Under the pieces are notes generated by a model, which made no database searches, was not told the DNA's origin, and saw only the letters and a list, made by a program, of their open reading frames with translations. DNA of 38,360 nt from Bifiguratus adelaidae (Eukaryota > Mucoromycota > Endogonomycetes > Endogonales): positions 1 through 38,360 of the forward strand of contig MVBO01000143.1 in assembly GCA_002261195.1 (NCBI GenBank), written 5' to 3'. This document shows, piece by piece, positions 9,510-21,065 of the stretch; position 1 is the stretch's first letter; the number at the start of each line of letters is the position of its first letter. A program made the translations under genes and the position numbers.

Positions 9510-12500
9510 CTATATCATGGTATCTAAGCAACGTCGATTAACGGTCGACGTCGTGGAGAGCGAATGACTGAGCGAGGCTCGCGATGAGAGAGTAGGATTT
9601 GATATCCGGCCAAGAGCGCGGATGTAAGGATGGGAAAATGCCGAGGCGGCTGTTAAGCGCGCACTTGGATCCCAGACAAGGCATAGAGTGACAAAATTAA
9701 TGAAGCTTTGATCTGCACCCTTGAGGATGGACGATAAAGACCGTGACCCTGGTGGATCTCGGGAACGTCCCTTTGCATTGACATAAGGTCTCGGTTTCCC
9801 ACTAGAGTCTAGTGTTCGTCTGGTCAGATAAGGTGTCACAGCTTGTGAGACATGATACATACCGAAGAACACTTGCTTGCGGCGACAGCCTTCTATCAAT
9901 GTTGCAGGTGGCAAACCAATGACCTCCATGATGCAGGCCATCTGTTCATGTTCATTTTCGCCGGGAAAGAGTGGTTGTCCGGTATAAAGCTCTGCGAGAA
10001 TGCATCCAAAAGACCATATGTCAATGGCGATAGTGTAAGCGATGCCCAAAATGACTTCGGGAGCTCGATAGAATCTTGATTGAATGTAGGTATACACTAA
10101 TGAAATTTTAGTTAGACAATAAGCAGAATAACTATGCCTGCCGAGAAACATACCTTTGTCGTGCTCAAAGCAACTACTACCGAAATCGATGACCTTGACC
10201 ACATTCGGTAGTCGCTCATGCAACAGGACATTCTACAATGGTCAGCCTGGTTCCGACTTTAGTAAACACAGGGGACTTACTTCGGGCTTTAAATCACAGT
10301 GGATGATTCGACGTGAATGCAAAAGTGAAAGCGAGTTGAGGATTTGGGTCGCAATCCTGCCGGACCAACCAAATATCAGAACAGCTAATCTACGCAGTTG
10401 AAAACCAGCAACTGACCTCCGTATTTGGGTGGGATGAAAGCCTTGAAAGTTTTTGCGCTTCAAGATATCATAGAGATTGAGACCGAGGCATTCGAACGCA
10501 ATGCAAATATGTCCCCGGAATTGGAAACTATCTGTCATTTCGACATTGTTGAATTTGCCCTCTGGGTCCTACGGAAGCACATACCATGTTGAGCAGCCTT
10601 ATCAAACCAGTCGACCGTCACTTACCCATTTGCGAAGTAAGCCTAAAATTTTCACCTCTGTCAAGGCTTGCGACTGAAAGCGTTTTCGATTCCGAATTAT
10701 CTTCACTGCCCTTAGCTTGCCCTCTTTGTGATCCATGCACTTCAACACTCTGCCAAATGAACCTTTGCCAAACTCGCTCAACACTTCATATCGATAAGCC
10801 AAATGATCGTGAGGAGTGAAGCGATAGTCTCCATTGTCATCGTCAAACACCATATCGTTGGAGATACGGTGAGAAGAGTTTGTTGGCTTGGGCGATGTGC
10901 GTGGCGTTTCGCGTCCAGCCTTTGCCGTGCCGGAGCCAATGAACCAAATCGACTTGTATTCAGTGATTTCTCGTTGCTCGAAAAGGGTTAGATTGTGTCG
11001 ATGAAGGCGTAAGGCGTTCTCCGCGTCAAACTGGACGCCAGCTTTTCCGCTAGACGATTTGGATGATGTCAAAAGAGTGGTCGGCACATCCTGCGACAGA
11101 GAAAGGTCTAGTATGTCCATTCGAGAGGATAGAATTGACGTTGACGGAGATATATGTGGAGGCACCTCACCATTGTCGCCGCTGCGATCATATCGTTGAT
11201 GTGGTCGCGCGGCTGCTTGGATCAAGCTTGAACTTGCTTTGGGAAAATTGGGTGCTTTGATTTTGGATGCTTCTAGCGTTACTCCTTTGAAGGATGTTTT
11301 CATGGAAGCAGATTGCTCTGTTGGTTTTTGAGCGTTCATGTCACTTTGCTTGACGCTTGCTTGTGCTAAATTTTCATTGGATACTAGTGATCGCCTTGAC
11401 GTGTGAGCCTTTGTCTCTACGGATGGTATTGATACTTCGAGAGCCTCGGGTGATGATGTCTTGGGCGTCAGATCAATCTCTGTGCTTTGAATGACCTTTC
11501 CCCCACCGCGGATAGCCTTCGGTTGAAGCTCTAGGTCGAATGCCTTGAATTTTGGCGCAGGTAGAGTGGTCTGCGGCGTAATGGACACCCCACTCGCACT
11601 GGCAGGGTCATGAGCCCGGTTCCCGGCGAGCGTACGCGCCCGTGGACGTGTTTGTGGGGTGTTCGGAGCAGACGCGACCTTGTTTGGTTTTGGGAGACGA
11701 CTAGCTTTGATAAGAGAAGTGTCAACCAGAACGGAGGATATGATTTTCTCGACAGGTTTGGGTTTGACGACACATTTAGATCCTTCCTTGGTTTGACTTG
11801 AAGTTTGCGTTCGTACCTTTGTCGTCGTGCTGTTGTCTGGTCTTGCGCGCGATTCAGCAATCTTGGATCTAGCGGTTCCGTTCAATGTACTAGTAGTGGT
11901 AGACCCAGTCTTGACGATATCTTTACGGTCGTCGCGAGCCTTTGGACTGGTCCCTTCCTTCGGTTTCGTAGCCACTGTGCCTACCAGCGGCTTAGATCTA
12001 GGAGTGATGGGATCGGAACGCCTAATACTTTTATCCCCTCCCACTTGGCGTGCATTGCTTATTGAAGGCTGTGCTGTCTTTGGCGGTGACAATGTCGCGC
12101 GTTTTCCGGGAACCGTTGGTGTCTTTTCAGATTTCTCCTTCATGGTATCGCTCGTAGGCTCGCTTCGCCCATGCAAGGTGCCACTCGCTTTCGTCGCTAA
12201 TAGCTTCTTGGACTGCAATATGGAGCGCTCCGACCTTTTAGACGGCGACTCTGGGGTCTGTCGATGAGCTGCAGGCTGCGTCGAAGTAGGAATCTTTTGT
12301 GGAGACGACTTGGGCCGCTGACCAGCCACCAAAGGCGCGCTCGTGACCGATTTTCCAGAAGAGCGCTCTGAGCCATGCAAAGTCTTTGCCATCGTCGTAG
12401 ACGACAGTGTCCCTCTAGAGTGGTCATTGTTGCGCGTCGACACCGTTTTGTATCTTTGACTCCTCTCCCCTGAAACGACACGCGTCACGTCTCCTGAGCT

Positions 12501-12563
12501 TGGAGCCTTGAGCCGCGGTAGCGTACTCTTTACCACCACCACCTGATCGCTCTTGCGGCTCAT
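9510..12563 (-). CDS. DYRK-family (class II, Pom1/DYRK2-like) dual-specificity protein kinase
   Basis: Serine/threonine kinase that autophosphorylates an activation-loop tyrosine. About 560 residues of low-complexity, Ser/Thr/Lys/Arg/Pro-rich tail precede the kinase. Just before the domain comes the DYRK homology box ([19 protein letters not shown]), then YDD-like acidic residues and [10 protein letters not shown]. The catalytic domain shows GKGSFGRV (glycine loop), AVKII (Lys), [15 protein letters not shown] (DFG), the activation-loop [25 protein letters not shown], and [21 protein letters not shown] near the end. At least six coding exons, all with readable junctions; for example an intron ends in CACTAG to give [11 protein letters not shown]. 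One intron (10357-10416) is 60 nt, in frame and free of stops. The strong match to DYRK2/Pom1 over the homology box and kinase supports class II, meaning cell polarity, size or stress control in known fungi. Which paralogue it is remains open. The basic tail may be a cortical or microtubule targeting region (inference). Confidence 0.93.
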
Positions 12564-13282
12564 CTCCAGTGACCCATGCCGTGCTTCGAAGGGTGCGTGA
12601 AAGGGGCAGAGCCCTTCGCAAAATTAATTAAGTCAAAAACGGAGCGTGTTGTTCGCAGTCACACCGTTCTGCGGTGTGTGATGTTTGTGTTCAGCAGGAC
12701 CATAATATCTTCGAGGTGCTTTCGTGACTACCACGGGGAAGTTTGCGGAACACGCGTAAATTACTCTAAAAGCTTCTATGGCGCTCTCCATGATGGGGTG
12801 ACTCGAGTCTTCGATGCATCTACCTCAGTTCACGGCCCTTTCCGGTGCTAACGATATGTTTGATCCACCTAGGCATCCCAATGCCCTGTTGTTTGTGTGA
12901 TCTACCTACTGATGGACTCCCAATTACTCGACAAATCTCAGCTTATTGAATGGCGATTACGAGGAGTTCCAAATCAAGCCCGGCACCCTATGTTCCGGGC
13001 TCACGCAAGAAGGAAGTAGATAGAATTACATATGCCAACTTATCAGGCGCACACAAAGATACTCATCTTGGGGCAGAGAAAGACCTTTCAAATGAACGTT
13101 GATCCAAAGCAAATGGTACACGTCAGTATGCCACCTCCAAAAGCCCAAACAACAATCCATAAAAGGAAGCTGTTGCGTAAAAGGTCTAAAGTGTTGAGGG
13201 TCGGTTTTTGTGGCTTGGATTTTTATTTTTGCTGAAAGCGCTTCTCTTTTTGCACACCTGTTGGTCTCGACACCTCATTACC
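12564..13282. promoter_or_regulatory. Divergent intergenic region between DYRK kinase and SNU13
   Basis: About 720 bp between two genes transcribed away from each other, so it must hold both promoters. No obvious protein-coding exon. The open frames at 12576-12851 and 13032-13235 have no recognisable content. Confidence 0.5.
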
Positions 13283-13796
13283 ATGGTAAGTGCTGGAGAG
13301 CTTCATATTCTGCCGTGTATACTCACGCACGCGTATTTTCTTCAGTCTGCTCCTAATCCTAAGGCTTACCCTCTCGCTGATGCGAATCTCACAAACACGA
13401 TCCTGGATCTTGTTCAACAAGCATCTCACTACAAGCAACTCAAGAAGGGCGCTAACGAAGGTGAGTAACGATCATGAATTGTTGAAGCTGCTTGTTAGTA
13501 TAGTGAGAACTAATATTGTCTTTCCCTTGCTAGCCACGAAAACTTTGAATCGTGGTATTGCCGAGTTCATCGTCATGACTGCCGACACTGAGCCGATCGA
13601 GATTCTGTTGCACTTGCCCTTGTTGTGCGAAGACAAGAATGTTCCCTATGTCTTTATTCCCAGCAAGACTGCCCTTGGTCGTGCTTGCGGTGTGTCTCGA
13701 CCGGTGATTGCTGCCTCCGTTACGACCAACGAAGCCTCTGATCTCAAGCCTCAAATCTTGAGCTTGAAAAATCAAATCGAAAAGCTCCTGATATAA
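13283..13796 (+). CDS. SNU13: SNU13 / 15.5K (NHP2L1) RNA-binding protein
   Basis: Kink-turn RNA-binding protein of the L7Ae/L30e family, part of the U4/U6.U5 tri-snRNP and of box C/D snoRNPs in the nucleolus. Spliced protein is 126 residues, the family's usual size. After the ATG it reads [17 protein letters not shown], then [34 protein letters not shown] and the signature [19 protein letters not shown], nearly identical to human and yeast. Three coding exons: 13283-13285, 13346-13460 and 13534-13796. The first coding exon is the initiator codon alone: ATG is followed at once by GTAAGT, and the intron ends in TTCTTCAG before TCTGCTCC. The total of 381 nt is a whole number of codons. Convergent with MOT1, with 326 bp between stop codons. 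Confidence 0.97.
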
Positions 13797-14122
13797 GAGC
13801 CTTTTGTTTTCGATTTACCTTTCTCATCAATTCATTTGTTTGCTGGTGCTGAGACTTTTCAGAGCCGAATGATGCACTGACGAAACACTGCAATAGGGCA
13901 TTCTGTTCATTTGTAGAGGTCAATGCTGGTGCTAGTATTGTATCGACATTGTCAGTGTAAATAGTCATTTTCATGCAGAGTACCTTTGATTGGGTCTAAA
14001 CTATCTTTCAAGGGGCGGGGACGGATGAGCCGTGTCGTGTGTGCGCTGCCATTTTACGGCACGGAGACTCGGAATATGTGCGATGTGGGTATATACATTC
14101 CAAATGCCTATGGATATACAGT
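13797..14122. other. Shared 3' region of convergent SNU13 and MOT1
   Basis: 326 bp between the stop codons of two genes that point at each other. It should carry both polyadenylation regions. A plus-strand frame starting at 13986 runs into the MOT1 coding strand and is a shadow. Confidence 0.5.
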
Positions 14123-17100
14123 CTATCGTAGATTTTGTATAAAACTGTCTAAGTTGAACTCCTCGTCATACTGCTTTTCGTCCCACATTGTCTCTAAGTT
14201 CTCTATGACCGCCTTGGCAGTCTGTTTCTTGATGGGCTTTTGCTCGCCGTTGGCTTTCTTGCCGGACTTTTCGTCGTCTTTGGAAGGCACATTGAACAAA
14301 TCTAAGATCTGATCCGTATCCATACTTTGCAGTCCCGAATTCTGTTGATTGACAATACTGCTTGCGATATTCAGCTTGAACTTTTGAAGTCTGTACGAAT
14401 GAAGGAGCGTTGAGATTCAAATATATCAAATTCAATTCAATGCCAGACATACCCCATGATTTTTTCCTCCAATGTACCTCGGGTAATGAGACGATACACG
14501 TTCACGACTTTCTTCTGACCGATACGATGTGCACGATCCATGGCTTGTAAATCTTTCATAGGATTCCAGTCATGCTCCACGAAAATGACAGTATCTGCAC
14601 CAGTGAGGTTGAGCCCGAGGCCACCGACGTGCGTTGTAAGCAACAAGACGTCAATCGATGGATCTGCGTTGAACTTTTGAACAATCTCGTGCCGCTTGTT
14701 GGCATCCACTGAGCCATCTAGTCTCAAATAGGACACCGATGACATGAGCGGTTTGAGCAAATCGGATTCGATAATGTCCAACATGATCTTGAGCTGGCAG
14801 AAGATGAGTGCTCGATGCTGACTGACAGCGGTACTGGCGAGCGGGGAATTGTCAGCGTCTGAATCCATGCCGATACCACAATCGAGCAACAGCTGCTTGA
14901 GCGCAAGCAATTTAGGCGCATTTTCAATATCGTGCAGCGATGACTTCGACCGAGCCAACTTATTGGTGATGGCTGCGTATTCTGGGTGCTTGTCATTGAT
15001 AACCAGCAATGGATGATTGCATAACTTGCGCAGGTATTGCAGAGCTTGGAAGATGTGGCTGGCGTTCTTTTTCCCAGCATCTGGCTTTTCACTCGCTTCT
15101 TCCTCAATTTCGCCGTCAAGACTCCTGCGTGCCTGCGACTTTGCAAAGTCTTCATACAAGTGTTTCTGTTGGCAACGTCAGTATATTGGCCCGTTTCCCA
15201 TACACGGATAAGGACACTTACCTGAACGTCGCTTAGTTCACAATAGTAATCTTGGATAATCTTGGGCGGAAGATCATGCAGAACGTCTTCCTTCAGTCTT
15301 CGCAGCAAAAATGGCAGTACTTGTTTGTGTAATGCTTCCAAAGCTAGCGCGCCCGCTTCCTGCTCCTTTGATGAACTCTTGGCGTCTTTGCTGGCCAGGA
15401 TGGGTTTGCCAAAACGATCATTGAAAAGTTTTTCGGTACCCAAAAACCCTGGCATCAAAAAGTCAAACAGCGACCATAGCTCAAGTACATTATTCTGCGT
15501 TGAGAGGTTAGGGTTATTGCTAGCTGTGAGATTACTATTTCTGCCTTACTTGAATGGGGGTTCCAGAAAGTATCAAGCGATGATTGGCCTTGATTGACTT
15601 GACAGCTTTCGTAATTTTGGTCTTGCCGTTCTTGATGATGTGACCTTCATCCAAGATACAGTAGTTCCAATCGATCTTACACAGATCATCAATGTCGTTT
15701 CGTACAATATCGTAGGACATGATGACGACATCGAGGGTCGGTATGAGACTTCGCAGTCTGCATCGTAGACGACACCGTCAGCTTCACTTGCACTTCGACT
15801 CACTGCTCCATCTTACCTCTTACGCTCCATCGGACCTCCTGTATAGAGCAAAGATTTTAGATTGTTGGTGTAGGTCCTTACTTCTTGAGCCCAATGACCG
15901 GCCAACGTGGGAGGGCAAACGACCAGCGATGGTAATGGTTTGCTGTCCGGCGAGCCAGTCTCCTTGAACTTTTGTTGACGCTCGAATTGATCACTTGCCA
16001 GTATACATATGGACTGAAGTGTTTTGCCTAGACCCATGTCATCACATAGAATGCCGTGAAGGTGGTACTGTTTAAGGAATGCCAACCAGTTAACACCGTC
16101 TTGCTGGTACCGACGAAGCTCGGCATTGATCTTGACAGGAATCGTGTAATTATCAACCTTATGATTATCAAGCAGCTGACCGAGGAATTTCCGCTCTTGC
16201 TCACGATGCTGCAAAAGCTCAGGGGACATGCCTTCCGGATCCGGAATGCCAGCCTACCGATCGACATCAGCGACAATCCCAGAAATTCACCCTTAACCTA
16301 CCTCCAGAGGAACAAGCTTGATTACTGAGGCGAAGCAGTTCGTCATTATCAGCCGCACTTCATCGTCTGGATCACTCATTCGACCAAGAATAGGCACAAT
16401 GAGAAAGACAACGTATGGTAAAATCTTGGCGTCCAACATCTGCACCAAGTGATGAATCGTTTCTGCGGCGCCTTGCCGATGAACTACAGATTCAGAATCA
16501 CCAAGCAACGGAATAATGTTGGTCACCACGAAAGGCATGGCGAGAACAGTGGCCACATTGCACATGATAGCCAGACAGCGTGCCGCTACAGATCGAACCA
16601 CGGCATACTTGCACTGAATGGCCTTTCCGATGCTTGGCAATGTAGATGTGAGCGTTTCCATGCACACATCAGGATGCAACGACGGGAACACGGTCAATGT
16701 CACAATCAGCGCATCGATGACTTCCTGACCAATGGAGACATTGGCCGAGATCAGATCATTGGCGGCATTGACACCAGCTGCGCCTCCCGAAACATGCTCG
16801 CCGAAAACATCGATCAGACGAGATATCATACAGGACCTTAATTTCGGTAGCGTGTCGAATACTTTGGCACCAAAAGTCTCACAAAACATAGCAAGCGCAA
16901 TCTGCGCACCTCGTTTCATAAGCTGGTTTTCGCTAAGCGTTGGGATCACATCTTCCTTGTCTTTGGGAGCGGTAAGACGCTGCAGAGTGAGAATGCCTTC
17001 AACGCGTCTGTCGCTCTCCAGTAATGGTACCTCTGTCGTATCCGAGCAGAGAAAGACACACAAATTCTTGATGATCTTGTCTGACGGCGTAGATCCTTCT

Positions 17101-20100
17101 CTATGAACGCACAACAAGATGAGGGAAGCCAGGGAAGTGGCCGCACGTTCTTGGAGCTCCATGTTGGCTTCGAACTAGAGGAATCATCAGCTATCGGCTC
17201 TGACCAATCCTCACACTCACGACAGTGCCACATACCTTGATGCTGTTCATCACACTTCGAACGATGGGGTTGAGTTTCGCGGGTAGCGACTCAAGTGTGA
17301 TGACGGCGCTCGCGACAGCGGCACTTACATTAATGTCCAGCTTCTGTTTGCTTGCATTGTATTGATTAATGCTAGCACTGAGACGCATTCGCCGCTCTTT
17401 CAAGTCTTCTTTTTGTTTCTTGGTGTTGAACAGCGCTTCCGTAACCGTCTCCAAAACTTGGGTTGCGAGAGACGGCGAGAAGAGTTCGTTGGCCGATGCA
17501 TTCTCCGTGCCAACTTCGCCAGGGACTAACGCCGGTATGCTCAGCGCAATTGAGGTGCCATTCCCAACTTGCGATGCGAACGACACAAGGACTGCCGATT
17601 CAGCCTTCATTTTCCTCAGAATTGGTGTCAATTCAAAGTAGTGGCCAGAGTCTTGGTCTCCGAGGCAATTTGTGGCAGCGACGGACAGCGCTTTCGCAAA
17701 GGAACTCATATGGACCAAAGTTCCAATTTGATAGGAAGGCTCAAGAGACTTCTTTCTCGCTCTTGCCCATTCTTCAATGACAATAGCGCTAAGATGACGT
17801 TTGATGGCCCAAGATGAGACAAGCATGCTGAGCAAAATGTCCTTGTAAGCTACTTCCATAGATTCATCCGACCAGACGCTCATGACCTTCCCAAGTGCAG
17901 TGGAGCAGCCTAGCCGGCCTCGGAGTACCGTCTCCATAGAGATGAGCGAAAAGTCTTGGTTGACCATGCCCACATCAATGTTGTGTCCAGAGGTCTCGGT
18001 CACGCCGGTCACAGATGTTGATCCTGCACCAAAAGCCCCCGAGGGTATGTACATGTTGCGCGTTTCCAATGGCTGACCGATAGGCGTCATGGTGAGCTCG
18101 AACCAATTGCCGAGCCAATTTTGGGTAGAGGAAAGAATGAGGTCGATTGGAAGATGCGTTGGCGAACTGAGCAGATCCCACACTCGCACGGATGCCGCAA
18201 GAATTTTGTCTCGTTCTTCCAGCAGAATATTTTGAAATGAGAGTCGAAAGATGATGTCGTCTACCCACTCGCTGCCAGTATTCCGTTCCAAAAAGGTCGC
18301 GATGGCATTGAGAACGCTGAGGCGGACATTGGTGATGGTGTGGCGGAAGAAGGGGTAGAGTCTGGGTAGCAAATCCTTCAATGAGGCGGTCTCACGCATG
18401 TTTTCCATGACAGTTTCGCTCTCAAAGAGGCGCGCTAATAGATCCATGACAGCTCCCGTAGATGACGACAAATCGTCCTTGAGGTCCAATAGGCAATCCC
18501 ACAGTGTCATAACGATCTCTGTCACCTTGCTGGTTGAACAGGACTGCACAAGCTCTGTAGTTATCGGAAGCAGTGAAGCTGCACTCACAGCCCGTACATC
18601 GTCATCGTGATCCCGTAAGCCTAGAACGACAGCGTCGATGGTTCCCGCCAACATAAGCTGTACAATGTCCTTTCGCACAGCAATAACATATTTCAGGCCC
18701 AAGAGTCCGGCATGCCGAACTTCCCAAATGCCCTTTTCACCAAAGCATGGCTCGCGTTGATGAATAAGCATGAGAAGGAACGAATGCACACGTTTCACGG
18801 CTTCAGGTTTCATGTAATTGACCAAGGCACCTAATGTCTGGGAGCAGGTCTCGCGTACGGGGCACACGACTTGATCCGAGATAAAGTCAGCGAATCGATC
18901 AAGCGCAAAAACACACAGTAGACGAATGGCAACGTCTTCCATCCATACATCGTGATTTGCCTCATTGTCCGGCGCTCCGTCTGTACATAGGTGATAAGCA
19001 AAAGGGATAGGATCGATGCACAGCCATGCCACCTACCGACTTTGCCAGCGCCTTTGCCGCTGCCTTTGAGAATGCACCGCAATCCAATAGCAGCACCATG
19101 CCGAATCTCCCAGCCGGGGTCAAACAAGTCTTCGCACAGATGCTCACAGACTCGAGAAAAAGGCCACATCGCAGGAGGCACACGAAAAACTTCGCTTGCA
19201 CTGCTTCCTTGTGGCCGCACCTTGGACTCTACCACTACCTTATCCGATTGCGGTTGCTCGGTAACATCAAAGGCTGTAATGGCAAGTGAGACAATGTCAG
19301 CACACAATCAATGACCCAGGTTCACCGAAACGTACCTGATTCCTGCTTGATAGGAGTCTCGCTTTTGCTTGGTGTTGCCGAAGGACTGGAACCGGCGTCC
19401 ATGGTCCGTTTTCTAAGCACCATAATCAGCATCACAGACACAACCGCGAGTCACTCTTTTCTTACTTTTCCGCCCTGCCACTGCCTTCTTTCTTCAATTT
19501 TCGCTTCAAACGGTTCAGTTCACGCTTAGACAATCCGGTGGTGTCGATTTCCATCTTTTCTGCTTTTGCATCTGCCGGAGCAGCCGAATTCGCATTTGTT
19601 TCTGTTTTGAGGGATGCATCAATATCGGCGTCGTCAAACAAATCCACATCCATAAACTGATTGTCAAGTCCCAGCCTTTTTTTTAGGTTCTTCTTTTGCT
19701 GCGCGAGGCGTTCTTGAGGCGTTAGATCCGACAGATCGAGCTCGTATTCTTTTCCGGCCGAGCCGAGCAGTAACCGTCCGTTCGCTAGGACGGATTCTAT
19801 GTTGAAGGTGTCAAATGAAAGCTTATTTGCCATCACTGCTCCTTCCAGTGCAGGTGCGGAGGCCGACATGTCCTCGTCCTCTCGTTTCTCCACAGTTGCA
19901 GGTACACCATTGATGGCCTCCTCTCCGGAATGCTTAATTTCTGAGTCTGATACCGGCCAGTCCGGTATATTGCTAGCGATGGCTTCCAACGCCTGCCCTG
20001 CAGCGATCCTCGTATCCCATGTTTTGCTTCGCAGGTGAACAACCACCTAAATATGTCTTGTCAGCAACCATGTGGGGTTGTATTCTCCTTCAGCCTATCC

Positions 20101-20364
20101 AGTAAGCCTGCCAAGGCCAACCTGTACATACCCGAGACAAGAGATTAAAGATCTCTGAAGGATGCTGCCGGTGGATTTCAGCAATCTGTTGCGCTGCAGT
20201 TTGTCTGACGGCTGCTGACGATCCAGTGTCCAAAAGCAGTACGAGCCTGTCCAATCTAGTACAAGCGGCAAATATCTAGGTTCAGTGAACGTACTCGGGC
20301 AAAGCGCGCCGTCGCCAATATGCAGAACAGCCTGCATGCACAATGATGCTTACCTCGTCGCCAT
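14123..20364 (-). CDS. MOT1: MOT1 / BTAF1, TBP-removing Swi2/Snf2 ATPase
   Basis: Nuclear ATPase that strips TATA-binding protein from DNA. The start is split by an intron: ATG GCG ACG AG, then LDRLVLLLDTGSS, matching the conserved Mot1 N-terminus, and WDTRIAAGQALEAI in the next large exon. Residues KKNLKKRLGLDNQ and WPFSRVCEHLCEDLFDPGW mark the N-terminal HEAT/linker region. A long HEAT-repeat array follows in exons covering 19.3-16.3 kb. The ATPase has GVNWLAFLKQYHLHGIL, Walker A DDMGLGKTLQ, a DEGH box in CILDEGHIIKNGKTK, SGTPIQ, and motifs V-VI in HVGGLGLNLTG and QAMDRAHRIGQ. The C-terminus ends WDEKQYDEEFNLDSFIQNLR, as in the family. About ten exons, with readable junctions at every domain boundary I checked; total size is near 1,850 residues, as expected. 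Divergent from the bZIP gene and convergent with SNU13. Confidence 0.97.
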
Positions 20365-21065
20365 TAGACTTTATTCGGCTACCTCGTGACGCGTTTCGCT
20401 CCACCACTGAACCCTACAAGATCACACAACTGCGCCTATTGTATGTATGCGCGCAATCGGCAAGACGTTGTACCTAACAGGCAATGAACAGTGCAGAGCG
20501 CGTGCGTGGAGTGCCGCCTTGCTTTTTTGCCGCTGCGTTTTGCACGTCCATTTGTGACTTGCATTTAAAATGAACTGAAAATGAGTCAATTGACAGACCT
20601 ACGCAGGGACACTCGTTCGCCGTTTTGAACACTAGATCTTCAACCCGATCGAACACCCCACAAACGGATGAATGACTGCTGAAAAGATTCTCGACCCGAA
20701 CGAGCCAGGCGTTTTATTCTCCCGCACCCAACCAGGTACCATGGCAACCTTTACCCCACCGGAAACGCATCCAATGCTCATAGGATAAACGCAAAGTTTT
20801 TTGTATCCTTTGCAGGACCATCATTCGCTATCTCATCCCAGCCTCCATTGTCATGGCTATCGCGTCGCTTCCCATTCCAACCGCCGATTTGCCTTTCCGC
20901 TAGCTTCAACGCCATTTCATCTGACATAATCTGTGAGAATTCCGCAGGAGGCACGTATCCGAGTTTTTGGGTCTACCCCACATGCTTAGGAACAGAATGC
21001 GGAGATGCATCTATATAGCGAAGCGCGCACAAGGGGAGGATCTGGTGCCTTTTTCTCCTCTCAGG
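20365..21065. promoter_or_regulatory. Divergent region between MOT1 and the bZIP gene, with a possible upstream exon or uORF
   Basis: About 700 bp holding both promoters. On the plus strand an ATG at 20672 opens a frame of about 38 codons (MTAEKILDPNEPGVLFSRTQ) ending in TAA. It could be a uORF or part of an upstream bZIP exon. A pyrimidine-rich CCTTTTTCTCCTCTCAG just before 21065 is an excellent 3' splice site. An intron in the bZIP 5' region is therefore likely, but its donor is not certain. Confidence 0.4.

Noticed and set aside
15482-15545. TTAGGGTTA within MOT1 looked like another telomere-type motif
   Set aside because: It lies inside an intron, and on the coding strand it reads CCCTAACC, a good branch-point sequence.
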